A DNA stretch of 64,000 nucleotides from Kocuria marina (GTDB taxonomy: Bacteria > Actinomycetota > Actinomycetes > Actinomycetales > Micrococcaceae): positions 1 through 64,000 of the forward strand of contig BMZV01000005.1 in the NCBI GenBank assembly GCA_014652975.1, written 5' to 3'. The notes beneath the pieces were generated by a model that was given only the letters and a program-made list of their open reading frames with translations, was not told the origin of the DNA and did no database searches. Shown in pieces: positions 36,177 through 44,713 of the stretch (position 1 is its first letter; every line of letters starts with the position of its first letter). Position numbers and translations under genes: made by a program.

Positions 36177-37022
36177 TCAGCGCCTCTCCCTCGGGAGCAT
36201 CAGTCGGAAGGTCAACCTGGTGCGCCCCACGGTGATCACGGAACCGTCCACGAGCTGGGCCCTGCCCTGGATCCGCTGGCCGTCCACATAGGAACCGTTC
36301 GTGGAACCGAGGTCCACGGCCAGGAAATGGTCCCCCTGGCGCCGGATTTCGAGGTGCTCGCGGGAGACCCCCGTGTCCTCCACGGTCACGTCCGCCTGCG
36401 CGGAGCGGCCCACGCTCACGCGGTCCGCGTTGAGCGTGAAACGTTCGGCGCCCACCTGGATCACGGGCACCGGTTGCAGCCCGGCCTGGTCATCGACCGG
36501 GTCGTGATAGCCGCCGGGAACGTGGCCCGCAGCGTCGTCGTCGGCCGAATGAGCGGCTTGGCCATCGCGCGGGCGGGCGTGCGGGGCGGGCGCCGGGGGT
36601 TGGGGTGCGCGCGCGGAGGTCCCGGCGTCCGCGGGAACCTCCGGTGTGCTCGTGCGCTCGAACGAGGACAGGATGTCGAAGTGGCCGGCCTCGAGTTCGG
36701 ACTGGCGCATGAAGCTCACGCGCACCGCGCCCTGCAGGGTATAGGCCTGCGAGCGCGCGTGACGGATGACGACGTCGCACAGTTCCTCGGCCAGTTGGAC
36801 GCCCCATTCCTGGGCCCGGGGGAAGTCGTCGTCGGAGAACTCCACGGTGAAGACGTTGGGTGCCATGGTGCGGCCCGCGGGAACGGTGAAGGACTCCTGG
36901 TCCAGTTCACGGCGCAGGGCGCTTGCGATCTCCACGGCCTCGACCCGCTTGCGAGAACCCGCGGTGAAGGCGGTGCGGACCACCTTCTCGATCCCGTTCT
37001 CCAGCCCGGTCCAGAAACCCAT
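36177..37022 (-). CDS. fhaA: FHA-domain protein FhaA with DUF3662 domain
   Basis: A 281-residue protein. The N-terminal DUF3662/FhaA_N domain (MGFWTGLENGIEKVVRTAF, KRVEAVEIASALRRELD) is followed by a Pro/Ala linker and an FHA domain (VSVGRSAQADVTVEDTGVSREHLEI, LAVDLGSTNGSYVDG). Mycobacterial FhaA binds the phosphorylated MviN pseudokinase and affects wall synthesis. The start at 37022 follows AAGGAGG and fits the family start; it is the first gene of the operon. Confidence 0.92.
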   Translation of the reverse strand: MGFWTGLENGIEKVVRTAFTAGSRKRVEAVEIASALRRELDQESFTVPAGRTMAPNVFTVEFSDDDFPRAQEWGVQLAEELCDVVIRHARSQAYTLQGAVRVSFMRQSELEAGHFDILSSFERTSTPEVPADAGTSARAPQPPAPAPHARPRDGQAAHSADDDAAGHVPGGYHDPVDDQAGLQPVPVIQVGAERFTLNADRVSVGRSAQADVTVEDTGVSREHLEIRRQGDHFLAVDLGSTNGSYVDGQRIQGRAQLVDGSVITVGRTRLTFRLMLPRERR

Positions 37023-37104
37023 CCCGCCTCCTTCCTCGGTCAGCCAGTGGCGCTGCGCGGCGTGCGACCGCAGGGGGCGGCGGTACACACGGTCATGGAC
37101 AGTG

Positions 37105-37122
37105 TTCAGAATAGTAGCCGGA
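37105..37122 (-). promoter_or_regulatory. Possible promoter of the fhaA-pknB operon
   Basis: On the minus strand TACTAT (37116-37111) is a good -10 box in otherwise GC-rich DNA, about 90 nt before the fhaA start. I see no convincing -35. The rest of the gap up to 37303 holds no gene. Confidence 0.35.
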
Positions 37123-37303
37123 CAGGCTGAGTGGGCGGTGACAGCGCGCGTGATCCCGCTGGGAGCGCGCCCGGCCGGGCAGGACGCGGTGGCCGGCCCG
37201 GCGCGTCGCGGCGTACCGCGGTGCAGCGCGGGTGGTCAACACACTGCGACTTCTACCGACGGACCCTCGACCCGGTCCCCCGGGGCGGGCGATACTCGGG
37301 ACC

Positions 37304-38035
37304 ATGAAGCGACCCCAGAAGATCCTGACCCTCGGTTCCGCCGCACTGCTGAGCGCCTCGTTGCTCGTGGGCTGCGGGAACACCACCCAGAACCAGGCCC
37401 CCGCGCAGACCGACGCGACCCAGGGCGCCGGGGACGCCACCCCGGCGGCCACCGGCACCACGCAGGACGCGGCCACGCCCGACGCGACCGGTGCATCCCC
37501 CTCCGACACCGCGTCCGCCACGGACAGCGCCTCGCCGTCCGACAGCGCCTCGCCCACGCGCAGCGCGTCCGGCAGCGCGAGCCCGAGCGGTTCGGCGTCC
37601 GGCGTGGCCGTCAACGGCGGGCAGGCCGCCGCGCTGGCCGCCGTGGACTCCGCGCTGGCCCAGCACCAGGGTGGTGACGTGGTGGAGATCGACTACGACC
37701 GCCGCGCGGACAAGTTCGAGGTGGACCTGATCGCGGACGGTAACGCCCACCAGGTCACGGTGGACGGCACGGGCAAGAACGTCCAGGAGGACCGTGCGGA
37801 CGGCCGCGCGGACGAGGACGACGTGGCCGAGCTGCGTGCCGCGGCCGTGGGCGCGAAAGACGCGATCAAGCGGGTCTTCGAGTCCGCCGAGTCCGAGTCG
37901 GGCACCAAAGTGCTGGACGAGGCCTCCCTGGACGAGGACGACGACGTCGTGCGCTGGGAAGTTGAGCTCGACATCGACAACCGGGACAGGGAGTACACGG
38001 TCAACGTGCAGGACGGCAGCGTCACCGCGCGCTGA
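37304..38035 (+). CDS. PepSY-domain lipoprotein
   Basis: A 243-residue lipoprotein: signal peptide with lipobox LLVGC, a roughly 80-residue Ala/Thr/Ser linker, then two PepSY-like modules (AALAAVDSALAQHQGGDVVEIDYDRRADKFEVDLI and AKDAIKRVFESAESESGTKVLDEASLDEDDDVVRWEVEL). PepSY domains are thought to inhibit peptidases or act at the cell surface; the exact role is unknown. The C-terminal half is unusually acidic. ATG at 37304 is chosen because the signal peptide starts there. Confidence 0.85.
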   Translation: MKRPQKILTLGSAALLSASLLVGCGNTTQNQAPAQTDATQGAGDATPAATGTTQDAATPDATGASPSDTASATDSASPSDSASPTRSASGSASPSGSASGVAVNGGQAAALAAVDSALAQHQGGDVVEIDYDRRADKFEVDLIADGNAHQVTVDGTGKNVQEDRADGRADEDDVAELRAAAVGAKDAIKRVFESAESESGTKVLDEASLDEDDDVVRWEVELDIDNRDREYTVNVQDGSVTAR

Positions 38036-38144
38036 CGTCCCGGGGCGCCGCTTACATACCGTCTTGCCCCCCCTCGCGCCTGTCGCTTCGTGGGGGGAGG
38101 CGGGGGCGGATCACCGGGGACGCCCCTATGAGCCGCTGACCGAG

Positions 38145-38172
38145 CGCCCCGCTGCACACTGACAGCGGGGCG
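38145..38172. terminator. Bidirectional terminator
   Basis: CGCCCCGCTG (38145-38154) and CAGCGGGGCG (38163-38172), perfect 10-bp stem with an 8-nt loop, between the convergent lipoprotein and FadH-like genes. A second possible stem of C6/G6 lies at about 38065-38096. Confidence 0.65.
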
Positions 38173-38204
38173 TTCTGTGATCGCGTCGTGACTGCGACGC
38201 CGTA

Positions 38205-40253
38205 TCAGGGCAGCGACGCGGCCAGTTCCACGGCCTCACGGATCGCGCGTTTCGCGTCCAGTTCCGCCGCCACGTGCGCGCCGCCCACCACGTGCACGGG
38301 GCGCTCCCCGTTCTCTCCCGCGAGTTCCCGGGCGAGCTCGGCGCGGGGTTCCTGGCCCGCGCACAGCACCACGGTGTCCGCGGGGATGATCCGTTCGATC
38401 CGGTCCTCGGTGTCCGGGTCGCCAGTCTGCGACGCATCCCGCTGCGCGGGCGCCAGGACGTGCACGCCCTGTTCGTCGATCCGCACGTACTGCACCCCGG
38501 TTACGAACTCCACGTCCGCCATGCGCAGTTCGGCGCGGTGGATCCACCCCGTGGTGGTGCCCAGTCGCGCTCCGGGCTTACCGGCGCTGCGCTGCAGCAG
38601 GGTCACGCGCCGTCTCGGTTTCGACGGCGCCGGGGCGAGCAACCCGCCCCGCGCTTCCAGCGAGCGGTCCACTCCCCACTCGGTGTAGAAGTCGGAGTGC
38701 GGGTCGTGCGTGAGGAAGTGCGCGACGTCGAATCCGATCCCGCCGCCGCCGACGACCGCCACGCGCTCACCCACGGGGGCGCCGGCCAAGACGTCCTTGT
38801 ACCCGAGCACCGTGGGGCCGTCCTCCCCGGGGATGCCGGGGACGCGTGGGGTCACGCCGGTGGCCACGACCACGCGGTCCGCGAAGGCCACGTCCTGCGC
38901 GGTGGCGGTGTGCCCCGTGTGCACGGTGACCCCCAGCTCGGCCAAGCGCGTGCTGAAGTAGCGCACGGTGTGGGCGTAGTCCTCCTTGCCCGGGATGCGC
39001 AGCGCCAACTGGAACTGGCCGCCCAACTCCGGTTGCTCCTCGAACAGGGTCACCCGGTGACCCCGCTGCGCCGCGGCCTCCGCGAAGGCCAGCCCGGCCG
39101 GTCCGGCACCCACCACCGCGATCCGCTCCGCGGTGCGCGTGGGGCCCAGCACCAGCTCGTCCTCGCGCATCGCGCGCGGGTTCACGAGGCATGACATGCG
39201 GCGGCCGGAGAAGGTGTGGTCCAGGCACGCCTGGTTGCACGCGATGCACGTGTTGATCTCCGCGGGGCGCTGCGCACGGGCCTTGGCCACGAATTGCGGG
39301 TCCGCCAGGAACGGGCGGGCCAGGCACACGAGGTCCGCGTCCCCGCGTTCGATCACCGCTTCTCCGATCTCCGGGGTGTTGATCCGGTTGACCGCGGCCA
39401 CGGGTAAGCTCAGGTGCTCGCGCAGTGCCCTGCTGACCCATGTGAACCCCGCGGGCGGCACGCTCGTGGCGATCGTGGGGATCCGGGCCTCGTGCCACCC
39501 GATCCCCGTGTTGATGATCGACGCCCCCGCGGCCTCGATCTCCCGGCCGAGCTCCAGGACCTGCGCGAACTGCTGGGCGTCCGGCACGAGGTCCAGCGCG
39601 GAGAGCCGGTACATGATGAGGAAGTCCGGGCCCGTGGCCTCGCGCACGCGCCGGACGATCTCGGTGGCGAACCGGCGGCGAGCGGCGTCGGACCCGCCGT
39701 ACCGGTCGGTACGCTCGTTCGTGTGGGCCACGAGGAACTCGTTGATCAGGTACCCCTCGGAGCCCATGATCTCCACGCCGTCGTAGCCCGCGCGCTGCGC
39801 GAGGTGCGCGGCGTTCGCGAAGTCCTCGACCGTACGCTCGACCTCCGCCGTACTCAGCTCGCGCGGCGTGACCTTGTTGATGGGAGCGCGGATGGCCGAC
39901 GGCGCCACGGCGTCCTCGTGCATCGCGTACCGTCCGCTGTGCATCAGCTGCAGTGCGATCAGCCCGCCCTCGCCATGTACCGCGTCCGTGACCGTGCGGT
40001 GCGGATCCAGTTGGTCCTCGCGGCTGAGGTGCGCACCGCCGCGGCGGGCAGCGCCCTCCGGGTTGGGGGAGATCCCGCCCGTGACGATCAGCCCGGCGCC
40101 GCCGCGCACGCGTTCCACGTAGAAGCGCGCGAGCTCGTGCTCACCGCCCGGGACCTCCTCGAGGCCGGTATGCATGGACCCCATGATCACGCGGTGGGGC
40201 AGGGTCAGCGGACCCACGCGCAGCGGGGACAGAAGATGGGGATAGGAACTCAT
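38205..40253 (-). CDS. NADH:flavin oxidoreductase / 2,4-dienoyl-CoA reductase (FadH-like)
   Basis: A 682-residue three-part flavoprotein. Residues about 1-345 are an Old-Yellow-Enzyme FMN barrel (LTLPHRVIMGSMHTGLEE, HSGRYAMHE, VEIMGSEGYLINEFL). The 4Fe-4S cluster is bound by CIACNQACLDHTFSGRRMSC. The C-terminal half is a FAD/NAD(P) domain (IAVVGAGPAGLAFAEAAAQRG and RVAVVGGGGIGFDVAHF). The layout matches 2,4-dienoyl-CoA reductase for unsaturated fatty acid oxidation, and also trimethylamine dehydrogenase relatives; the substrate is not certain. Monocistronic. Confidence 0.88.
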   Translation of the reverse strand: MSSYPHLLSPLRVGPLTLPHRVIMGSMHTGLEEVPGGEHELARFYVERVRGGAGLIVTGGISPNPEGAARRGGAHLSREDQLDPHRTVTDAVHGEGGLIALQLMHSGRYAMHEDAVAPSAIRAPINKVTPRELSTAEVERTVEDFANAAHLAQRAGYDGVEIMGSEGYLINEFLVAHTNERTDRYGGSDAARRRFATEIVRRVREATGPDFLIMYRLSALDLVPDAQQFAQVLELGREIEAAGASIINTGIGWHEARIPTIATSVPPAGFTWVSRALREHLSLPVAAVNRINTPEIGEAVIERGDADLVCLARPFLADPQFVAKARAQRPAEINTCIACNQACLDHTFSGRRMSCLVNPRAMREDELVLGPTRTAERIAVVGAGPAGLAFAEAAAQRGHRVTLFEEQPELGGQFQLALRIPGKEDYAHTVRYFSTRLAELGVTVHTGHTATAQDVAFADRVVVATGVTPRVPGIPGEDGPTVLGYKDVLAGAPVGERVAVVGGGGIGFDVAHFLTHDPHSDFYTEWGVDRSLEARGGLLAPAPSKPRRRVTLLQRSAGKPGARLGTTTGWIHRAELRMADVEFVTGVQYVRIDEQGVHVLAPAQRDASQTGDPDTEDRIERIIPADTVVLCAGQEPRAELARELAGENGERPVHVVGGAHVAAELDAKRAIREAVELAASLP

Positions 40254-40374
40254 CCGATACTCCAGGTCTCAGGTATTTCTTCCACCCTAGAGCCCGTGAG
40301 CTGGATCACCAATCCGACCGGGCCGTGGCAGCTACAACTGGACCACGGATCACGCCACCGCCGTGAGGGGGTAC

Positions 40375-40605
40375 CGCCAGGGCGGCGCCCACGATGGGGA
40401 TGAACGCTCCCAGGAACATGAGCATGGTCAGCGGGGTCGCGAGCGGCACACCGAGCAACCACAGCCGACCGCGATCGCGAGCATCTCGATCACCGCCACC
40501 GCAGCGGTGCCCCGCACGTAACCACCCAGGATGCGCACGGTGTCCCGGCCGGTCCGGCGTAGCTTCTCGGTGTGGCGCGGCGGAAACCAGCTCAGCAGGA
40601 AACCC
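40375..40605 (-). pseudogene. AI-2E-family transporter fragment
   Basis: Minus-strand translation gives VRILGGYVRGTAAVAVIEM and then, after a frame change near 40465, WLLGVPLATPLTMLMFLGAF followed by IPIVGA. These are consecutive conserved segments of the AI-2E (PerM) permease family. The rest of the gene, about 250 residues to the N-terminal side and the C-terminal end, is missing. The frameshift and truncation show it is dead. No gene was predicted here from open frames. Confidence 0.65.
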
Positions 40606-40730
40606 CCCGATCCGTTCGGCGTCCGCGGCGGGATGGGTCGAGGGGTCGGTTCAGGCGGAGTTCACCGCCCGCATCTGGGCGGCTCGCGGATTCCCGCTCG
40701 CGTTCCGTCAGCGGGGTGTCGTGCCGCCGC

Positions 40731-40784
40731 ACCGTAGAGGCGCTCAGGACCCAGAGCACCGTGGAGGCGCTTCGGGACCAGAGC
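40731..40784. repeat. Two imperfect 27-bp tandem repeats
   Basis: ACCGTAGAGGCGCTCAGGAC(+7) at 40731-40757 is repeated at 40758-40784 with a few substitutions (GTGGAGGCGCTTCGGGACCA in the second). It lies in a 350-nt stretch (40606-40950) without a convincing gene, between the transporter remnant and dps. In one plus frame it reads TVEALRTQS/TVEALRDQS, but no supported gene contains it. Confidence 0.6.
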
Positions 40785-40877
40785 GCCGTCGGGCCGATCT
40801 TCCGGGCACCCCGAGGCCACGAGCGCCCCAGGGCGGTGGCTCCCGTGTGACCCCTGGTGCAATGCTCGCGTCCTTGT

Positions 40878-40888
40878 TATTCTGAATA
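40878..40888 (+). promoter_or_regulatory. AT-rich palindrome in the dps promoter region
   Basis: TATTC-T-GAATA, a perfect 11-bp palindrome within an AT-rich island (40871-40900) 64 nt before the dps start. Position and composition suit a promoter with an operator for an iron or peroxide regulator of the Fur/PerR type, but the sequence is too short to name the regulator. Confidence 0.4.
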
Positions 40889-40951
40889 CATCAAAATAAG
40901 ACGGCATGGCGTGGTTCCACCCCGGGACCACCGCCCCACGAGGAGGTTGTC

Positions 40952-41536
40952 ATGGCCAAGAAATCCACGAAGAACGCCAACTACACCGTTCCGGGTCTCA
41001 CCACGGAGCAGGGCCACGGTGTGGCCGAGATCCTGCAGCAGCGGCTGCACGCGCTCAACGACCTGCAACTGACCCTCAAGCACGCCCACTGGAACGTGGT
41101 GGGTCCCAACTTCATCTCCGTCCACGAGATGCTGGACCCGCAGATCGAGGAGGTCCGCGGGTACGTGGACGAGCTCGCGGAGCGCATGGCCACCCTGGGT
41201 GTGTCGCCGAATGGTCTGCCCGGCGCCATCGCGGCCGAGCGCACGTGGGACGACTACGACGTCCAGCGCGCCTCCGGCGTGGAGCACCTCGCGGCACTGG
41301 ACCTCGTCTACGACGGCGTCATCACCGACCATCGGGATGCCCTGGCCCGCATCAGCGACGTGGATCCCATCACCGAGGACATGCTGATCGCCCAGGTCCG
41401 CGGGCTCGAGCTCTTCCAGTGGTTCATGCGCTCGCACATCGAGTCCGATTCCGGCGTGCTGGAGAACTCCGCCGCCCGCACGGAGAAGGACGCCGCCAAG
41501 GCCGTCAAGCGCGGCCGGGTCGCCAAGAAGAAGTAA
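40952..41536 (+). CDS. dps: Dps-type ferritin-like DNA-protection protein
   Basis: A 194-residue Dps. The inter-subunit ferroxidase site is visible in LKHAHWNVVGPNFISVHEMLDPQIEEVRGYVDELAERM (His, His, Asp, Glu). It oxidises Fe(II) with peroxide and stores iron in a 12-mer shell. Both ends carry Lys-rich extensions (MAKKSTKNAN and KAVKRGRVAKKK), the kind used to bind DNA. GAGGAGG ribosome site just upstream. Confidence 0.94.
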   Translation: MAKKSTKNANYTVPGLTTEQGHGVAEILQQRLHALNDLQLTLKHAHWNVVGPNFISVHEMLDPQIEEVRGYVDELAERMATLGVSPNGLPGAIAAERTWDDYDVQRASGVEHLAALDLVYDGVITDHRDALARISDVDPITEDMLIAQVRGLELFQWFMRSHIESDSGVLENSAARTEKDAAKAVKRGRVAKKK

Positions 41537-41551
41537 CCACACATGTAGTAG

Positions 41552-41592
41552 AAGGACCCCCGGATCCGCATCATGCGGGTCCGGGGGTCCTT
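41552..41592. terminator. Bidirectional terminator after dps
   Basis: AAGGACCCCCGGA (41552-41564) and TCCGGGGGTCCTT (41580-41592) form a perfect 13-bp stem, with CCGCA/TGCGG pairing inside the loop. It serves dps (plus) and the convergent symporter (minus). A second GC-rich inverted repeat lies at about 41640-41690. Confidence 0.8.
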
Positions 41593-41708
41593 CCTCTGCG
41601 GTCGGGTGCCGCCGCACGCTGTCGTATGCCTTGGAGAACGACGACGCCGCTTGCGGTCACCCTGCTAAGGCGGCGCCGCGCCGTCGTCGCCGGATGGGTG
41701 ACCGCGGG

Positions 41709-43331
41709 TCAGAACGCCAGGTTGAACACCCACACGCCCAGGGTCATGGTCGTGGCGGTGATCAGGACCAGGGCGATCAGGTTGAGCCCGATCCCGCCCT
41801 TGATCATCTGCCCGATGGTCACGTACCCGGAACCGAACGCAATGGCGTTGGGCGGGGTGGCCACCGGCAGCATGAACGCGCACGTGGCGGCGAGCGCCAC
41901 GGGGATCGCCAGGAGCATGGGGTCCACGCCGATCCCCATGGCCACACCGCCGGCCACGGGCAGGAACGTGGCCGCGGTGGCCGTGTTGGACGTGAGCTCG
42001 GTGAGCAGCAGGATGCCGCCGGCCATGATGAGCACGAGCAAGACCACGGGCAGTCCGCCGAGACCCTGGGCGCGCTCGCCGATCCACTCGGTGAGCCCGG
42101 AGGTGGAGAACTGCGCGGACAGGGCCAGGCCACCGCCGAACAGCAGCAGCACGCCCCACGGCAACTTGACCGCGGAGTCCCAGTCCAGTAGGCGGACGCC
42201 CGGCGCCGCACCGGCCGGGCACAGGAACAACAGCAGCCCCACGGCCATGGCGATGCCGGCGTCGGAGATCATGGGATCCGCGAAGAGCACCGGCACGAAG
42301 ACCCAGGACAGCGCGGCGAGCACGAAGATGGCCAGCACGCGCTTCTCACCGGGGGACATGGGGCCGAGCTTGGCGAGTTCGTCGTTGATGAGTTCCTTGC
42401 CGCCGGGGATCTCGGTGATCTCGGGCTTGAACAACACCTTGGTCAGCAGCACCCAGCACAGCGCGAGCAACACCACGGCCAGGGGCACGCCCACGAGCAT
42501 CCACTGACCGAAACCGATCGTGATGTCGTGCGCGTCCGACAGGTAGCCGGCCATCAGGGTGTTGGGCGGGGTGCCGATGATGGTCCCCAGCGAACCGATC
42601 GACGCCGCATACGCGATCCCGAGCATCAGCGCGGTGCCGAAGTTGGACTTGACGATCTCCTCCTTGACCTCGGTGTCCTGGGGGTCGATCTCCTCCGGGG
42701 CGGGCGCGGCGGAGGTGCCCTGCGCGGCGTCGGCACCGATCTTGGTCACGAGCAGCAGCACGGACACGCCGATCGGCAGCATCATCACGGCCGTCGCGGT
42801 GTTGGACACCCACATGGACAGGAAGCCCGTGGCCACCATGAACCCCGCGATCATCTGCGTGGGCTTGGTGCCGATCACCTTGACGGTGAGCAGGGCGATC
42901 CGCCGGTGCAGGTTCCAGCGCTGCATCGCGAGCGCGAGCAGGAACCCGCCCATGAACAGGAAGATGACGTTGTTGCCGTAGGATGCCCCGACGGCGTCGA
43001 ACTTCACGTCCGTGCCGAGCGTGGGGAACACCACCAGGGGGACCAGGGCGGTCGCGGGCAACGGCAGGGCCTCGGTCATCCACCACACGCCCATGAGCAC
43101 GGCCGTGGCGGCCGTGAGCCGGGCGGCGTGGGGGACGTCCTGCGGCATCAGGGTGTAGATGAGCACCGCGAGCAACAGACCGCCCGCCAGGCCGATCCAG
43201 CGCACGGTGCGGGTGCGGGGTTTCTCCGCCTCCGCCCGTTCGCCCGGGGACTGGAAGTCCACCTCCTCACCGCGGTGAGGGTCCGGGTCCATGTTCTGCA
43301 GGTGCGCGCCGGGTACGGCCGGGTGACTCAT
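41709..43331 (-). CDS. DASS-family anion:sodium symporter
   Basis: A 540-residue membrane protein with a charged 40-residue N-terminus and about 12 helices. The two SNT sodium-binding motifs of the SLC13/DASS family are present: SNTATAVMMLPIG and TSNTATAATFLPVAGG. A cytoplasmic loop of about 40 residues (APAPEEIDPQDTEVKEE) separates the halves. Family members import succinate, malate, citrate or sulfate with Na+; the sequence does not decide which. Start ATG at 43331. Confidence 0.92.
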   Translation of the reverse strand: MSHPAVPGAHLQNMDPDPHRGEEVDFQSPGERAEAEKPRTRTVRWIGLAGGLLLAVLIYTLMPQDVPHAARLTAATAVLMGVWWMTEALPLPATALVPLVVFPTLGTDVKFDAVGASYGNNVIFLFMGGFLLALAMQRWNLHRRIALLTVKVIGTKPTQMIAGFMVATGFLSMWVSNTATAVMMLPIGVSVLLLVTKIGADAAQGTSAAPAPEEIDPQDTEVKEEIVKSNFGTALMLGIAYAASIGSLGTIIGTPPNTLMAGYLSDAHDITIGFGQWMLVGVPLAVVLLALCWVLLTKVLFKPEITEIPGGKELINDELAKLGPMSPGEKRVLAIFVLAALSWVFVPVLFADPMISDAGIAMAVGLLLFLCPAGAAPGVRLLDWDSAVKLPWGVLLLFGGGLALSAQFSTSGLTEWIGERAQGLGGLPVVLLVLIMAGGILLLTELTSNTATAATFLPVAGGVAMGIGVDPMLLAIPVALAATCAFMLPVATPPNAIAFGSGYVTIGQMIKGGIGLNLIALVLITATTMTLGVWVFNLAF

Positions 43332-43389
43332 GATGTCTCCACATCGTTGTGGGGGAAGGGGCGGTCACCCCAGCGTACGGCAGCGTGGT

Positions 43390-44586
43390 TCAGCTGACCG
43401 TGGCCACCCGGATGGTTTCGGGCAGGGCCTTGACGGCCGCCACCACGTCCTCCGTGACCCCGTTGCCGCAGTCCGTGACCAGATAGCCCATCTGCCCCTT
43501 GGTCACGAGCTGCTGGCGGTCCACGTTGATCCCGTGCTCGCCGAGCACCGCGTTCACGCGAGCCAGCACGCCGGGCAGGTTGCTGTGGATGTGCAGCAAC
43601 CGGGTGCCGTGGATGTGGGGGTCCAGCTGCACCTCGGGGAAGTTCACGGACAGGCTCGTGGTGCCGTAGCGGCAGTAGTCGATGAGCTTGCCGGAGACGA
43701 AACCGCCGATGTTCTCCTGGGCCTCCGCCGTGGAACCACCCACGTGCGGGGTGAGGATCACATTGGGCAGCCCCTGCAGCGGGGACTCGAACGCCTCGCC
43801 GGCGGCCTTGGGCTCGGACGGGTAGACGTCCAGGCCCGCCCCGGCCAGGTGGCCGGAGACGAGGGCCTCGCGCAGGGCCTCGATGTCCACCACGTGACCG
43901 CGGGACAGGTTGAGGAACAGGGAACGGGGGCGCATCTGGCGGAACTGCTCCCGGCCGAACATGTTGGTGTTGCTCTCGCGCCCGTCCACGTGCAGGGTCA
44001 CGGTCTCCACCGTGTTCAGCAGTTGCTCCAGGGAATCGCACTTGGTCGCGTTGCCCATGGCCAGGCGGTCCACGATGTCGTAGAAGTAGACGTTCATCCC
44101 GAAGGCCTCCGCCACGACCGACAACTGCTTGCCGATGTTGCCGTAGCCCACAATCCCCAGGGTGCGGCCCCGCACCTCGTGGGAGCCCTTGGCGGACTTG
44201 TCCCACACGCCCTGGTGCATCGCGGAGTTCTTGTCCGTGAGGTGACGCGCCAGCGCGATGATCTCACCCAGCGCGAGCTCCACCACGGAACGCGTGTTGG
44301 AGTACGGCGCGTTGAACACGGCCGTGGCGGTGTCCGTGGCGGCGGTGAGATCGATCTGGTTGGTCCCGATGCAGAACGCACCCACGGCCTTGAGGGTGGG
44401 GTGCGCCTCGAACACTTCGCGGGTCACGCGCGTCTTGGAGCGGATCCCCAGCAGGTCCACGCCGTCCAGCGCGGCCATCAGTTCCTGCGGGTCCAGGGCA
44501 CCCTTGCGGGTCTCCACCTCGAAGCCGCGGCTACGCAGCGAGTCGACGGCGTCGGTATGAATGTTCTCGAGCAGTAAGGCCTTCAC
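43390..44586 (-). CDS. serA: D-3-phosphoglycerate dehydrogenase with ACT domain
   Basis: A 398-residue dehydrogenase, the shorter (E. coli-like) SerA layout. NAD site LGIVGYGNIGKQLSVVAEAFGM; catalytic Arg in NLSRGHVVDIEAL; Glu and His in GLDVYPSEP and LTPHVGGSTAEAQ. A C-terminal ACT domain (THLLHIHSNLPGVLARVNAV-like segment from about residue 325) would mediate serine feedback. It oxidises 3-phosphoglycerate in serine biosynthesis. The 57-nt gap to the symporter gene holds nothing notable. Confidence 0.92.
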   Translation of the reverse strand: MKALLLENIHTDAVDSLRSRGFEVETRKGALDPQELMAALDGVDLLGIRSKTRVTREVFEAHPTLKAVGAFCIGTNQIDLTAATDTATAVFNAPYSNTRSVVELALGEIIALARHLTDKNSAMHQGVWDKSAKGSHEVRGRTLGIVGYGNIGKQLSVVAEAFGMNVYFYDIVDRLAMGNATKCDSLEQLLNTVETVTLHVDGRESNTNMFGREQFRQMRPRSLFLNLSRGHVVDIEALREALVSGHLAGAGLDVYPSEPKAAGEAFESPLQGLPNVILTPHVGGSTAEAQENIGGFVSGKLIDYCRYGTTSLSVNFPEVQLDPHIHGTRLLHIHSNLPGVLARVNAVLGEHGINVDRQQLVTKGQMGYLVTDCGNGVTEDVVAAVKALPETIRVATVS

Positions 44587-44638
44587 CCGTCCATCCTACG
44601 GGGTGGGGCGCGGGCGCCCCGTTTCACGTCGTAGCATT

Positions 44639-44682
44639 CCGGGTCACCCCCGAGCGCGGCGCTCGCACGCGGGGTGACCCGG
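44639..44682 (-). terminator. Terminator after the GT4 gene
   Basis: CCGGGTCACCCC (44639-44650) and GGGGTGACCCGG (44671-44682), perfect 12-bp stem, with GAGCG/CGCTC pairing in the loop. It follows the glycosyltransferase stop at 44714 by 31 nt. Confidence 0.65.
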
Positions 44683-44713
44683 CGGCGTCGTCCTCCGGGA
44701 CCGCGCCGTCCGC

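Noticed and set aside
40572..40850. Small plus-strand ORF containing the TVEALR repeats
   Set aside because: No ribosome site or promoter, and it overlaps the antisense of a transporter remnant; kept only as a repeat.
41640..41690. GC-rich inverted repeat after dps as separate regulatory element
   Set aside because: Pairing is imperfect and a much better terminator lies at 41552-41592; mentioned only in that entry.
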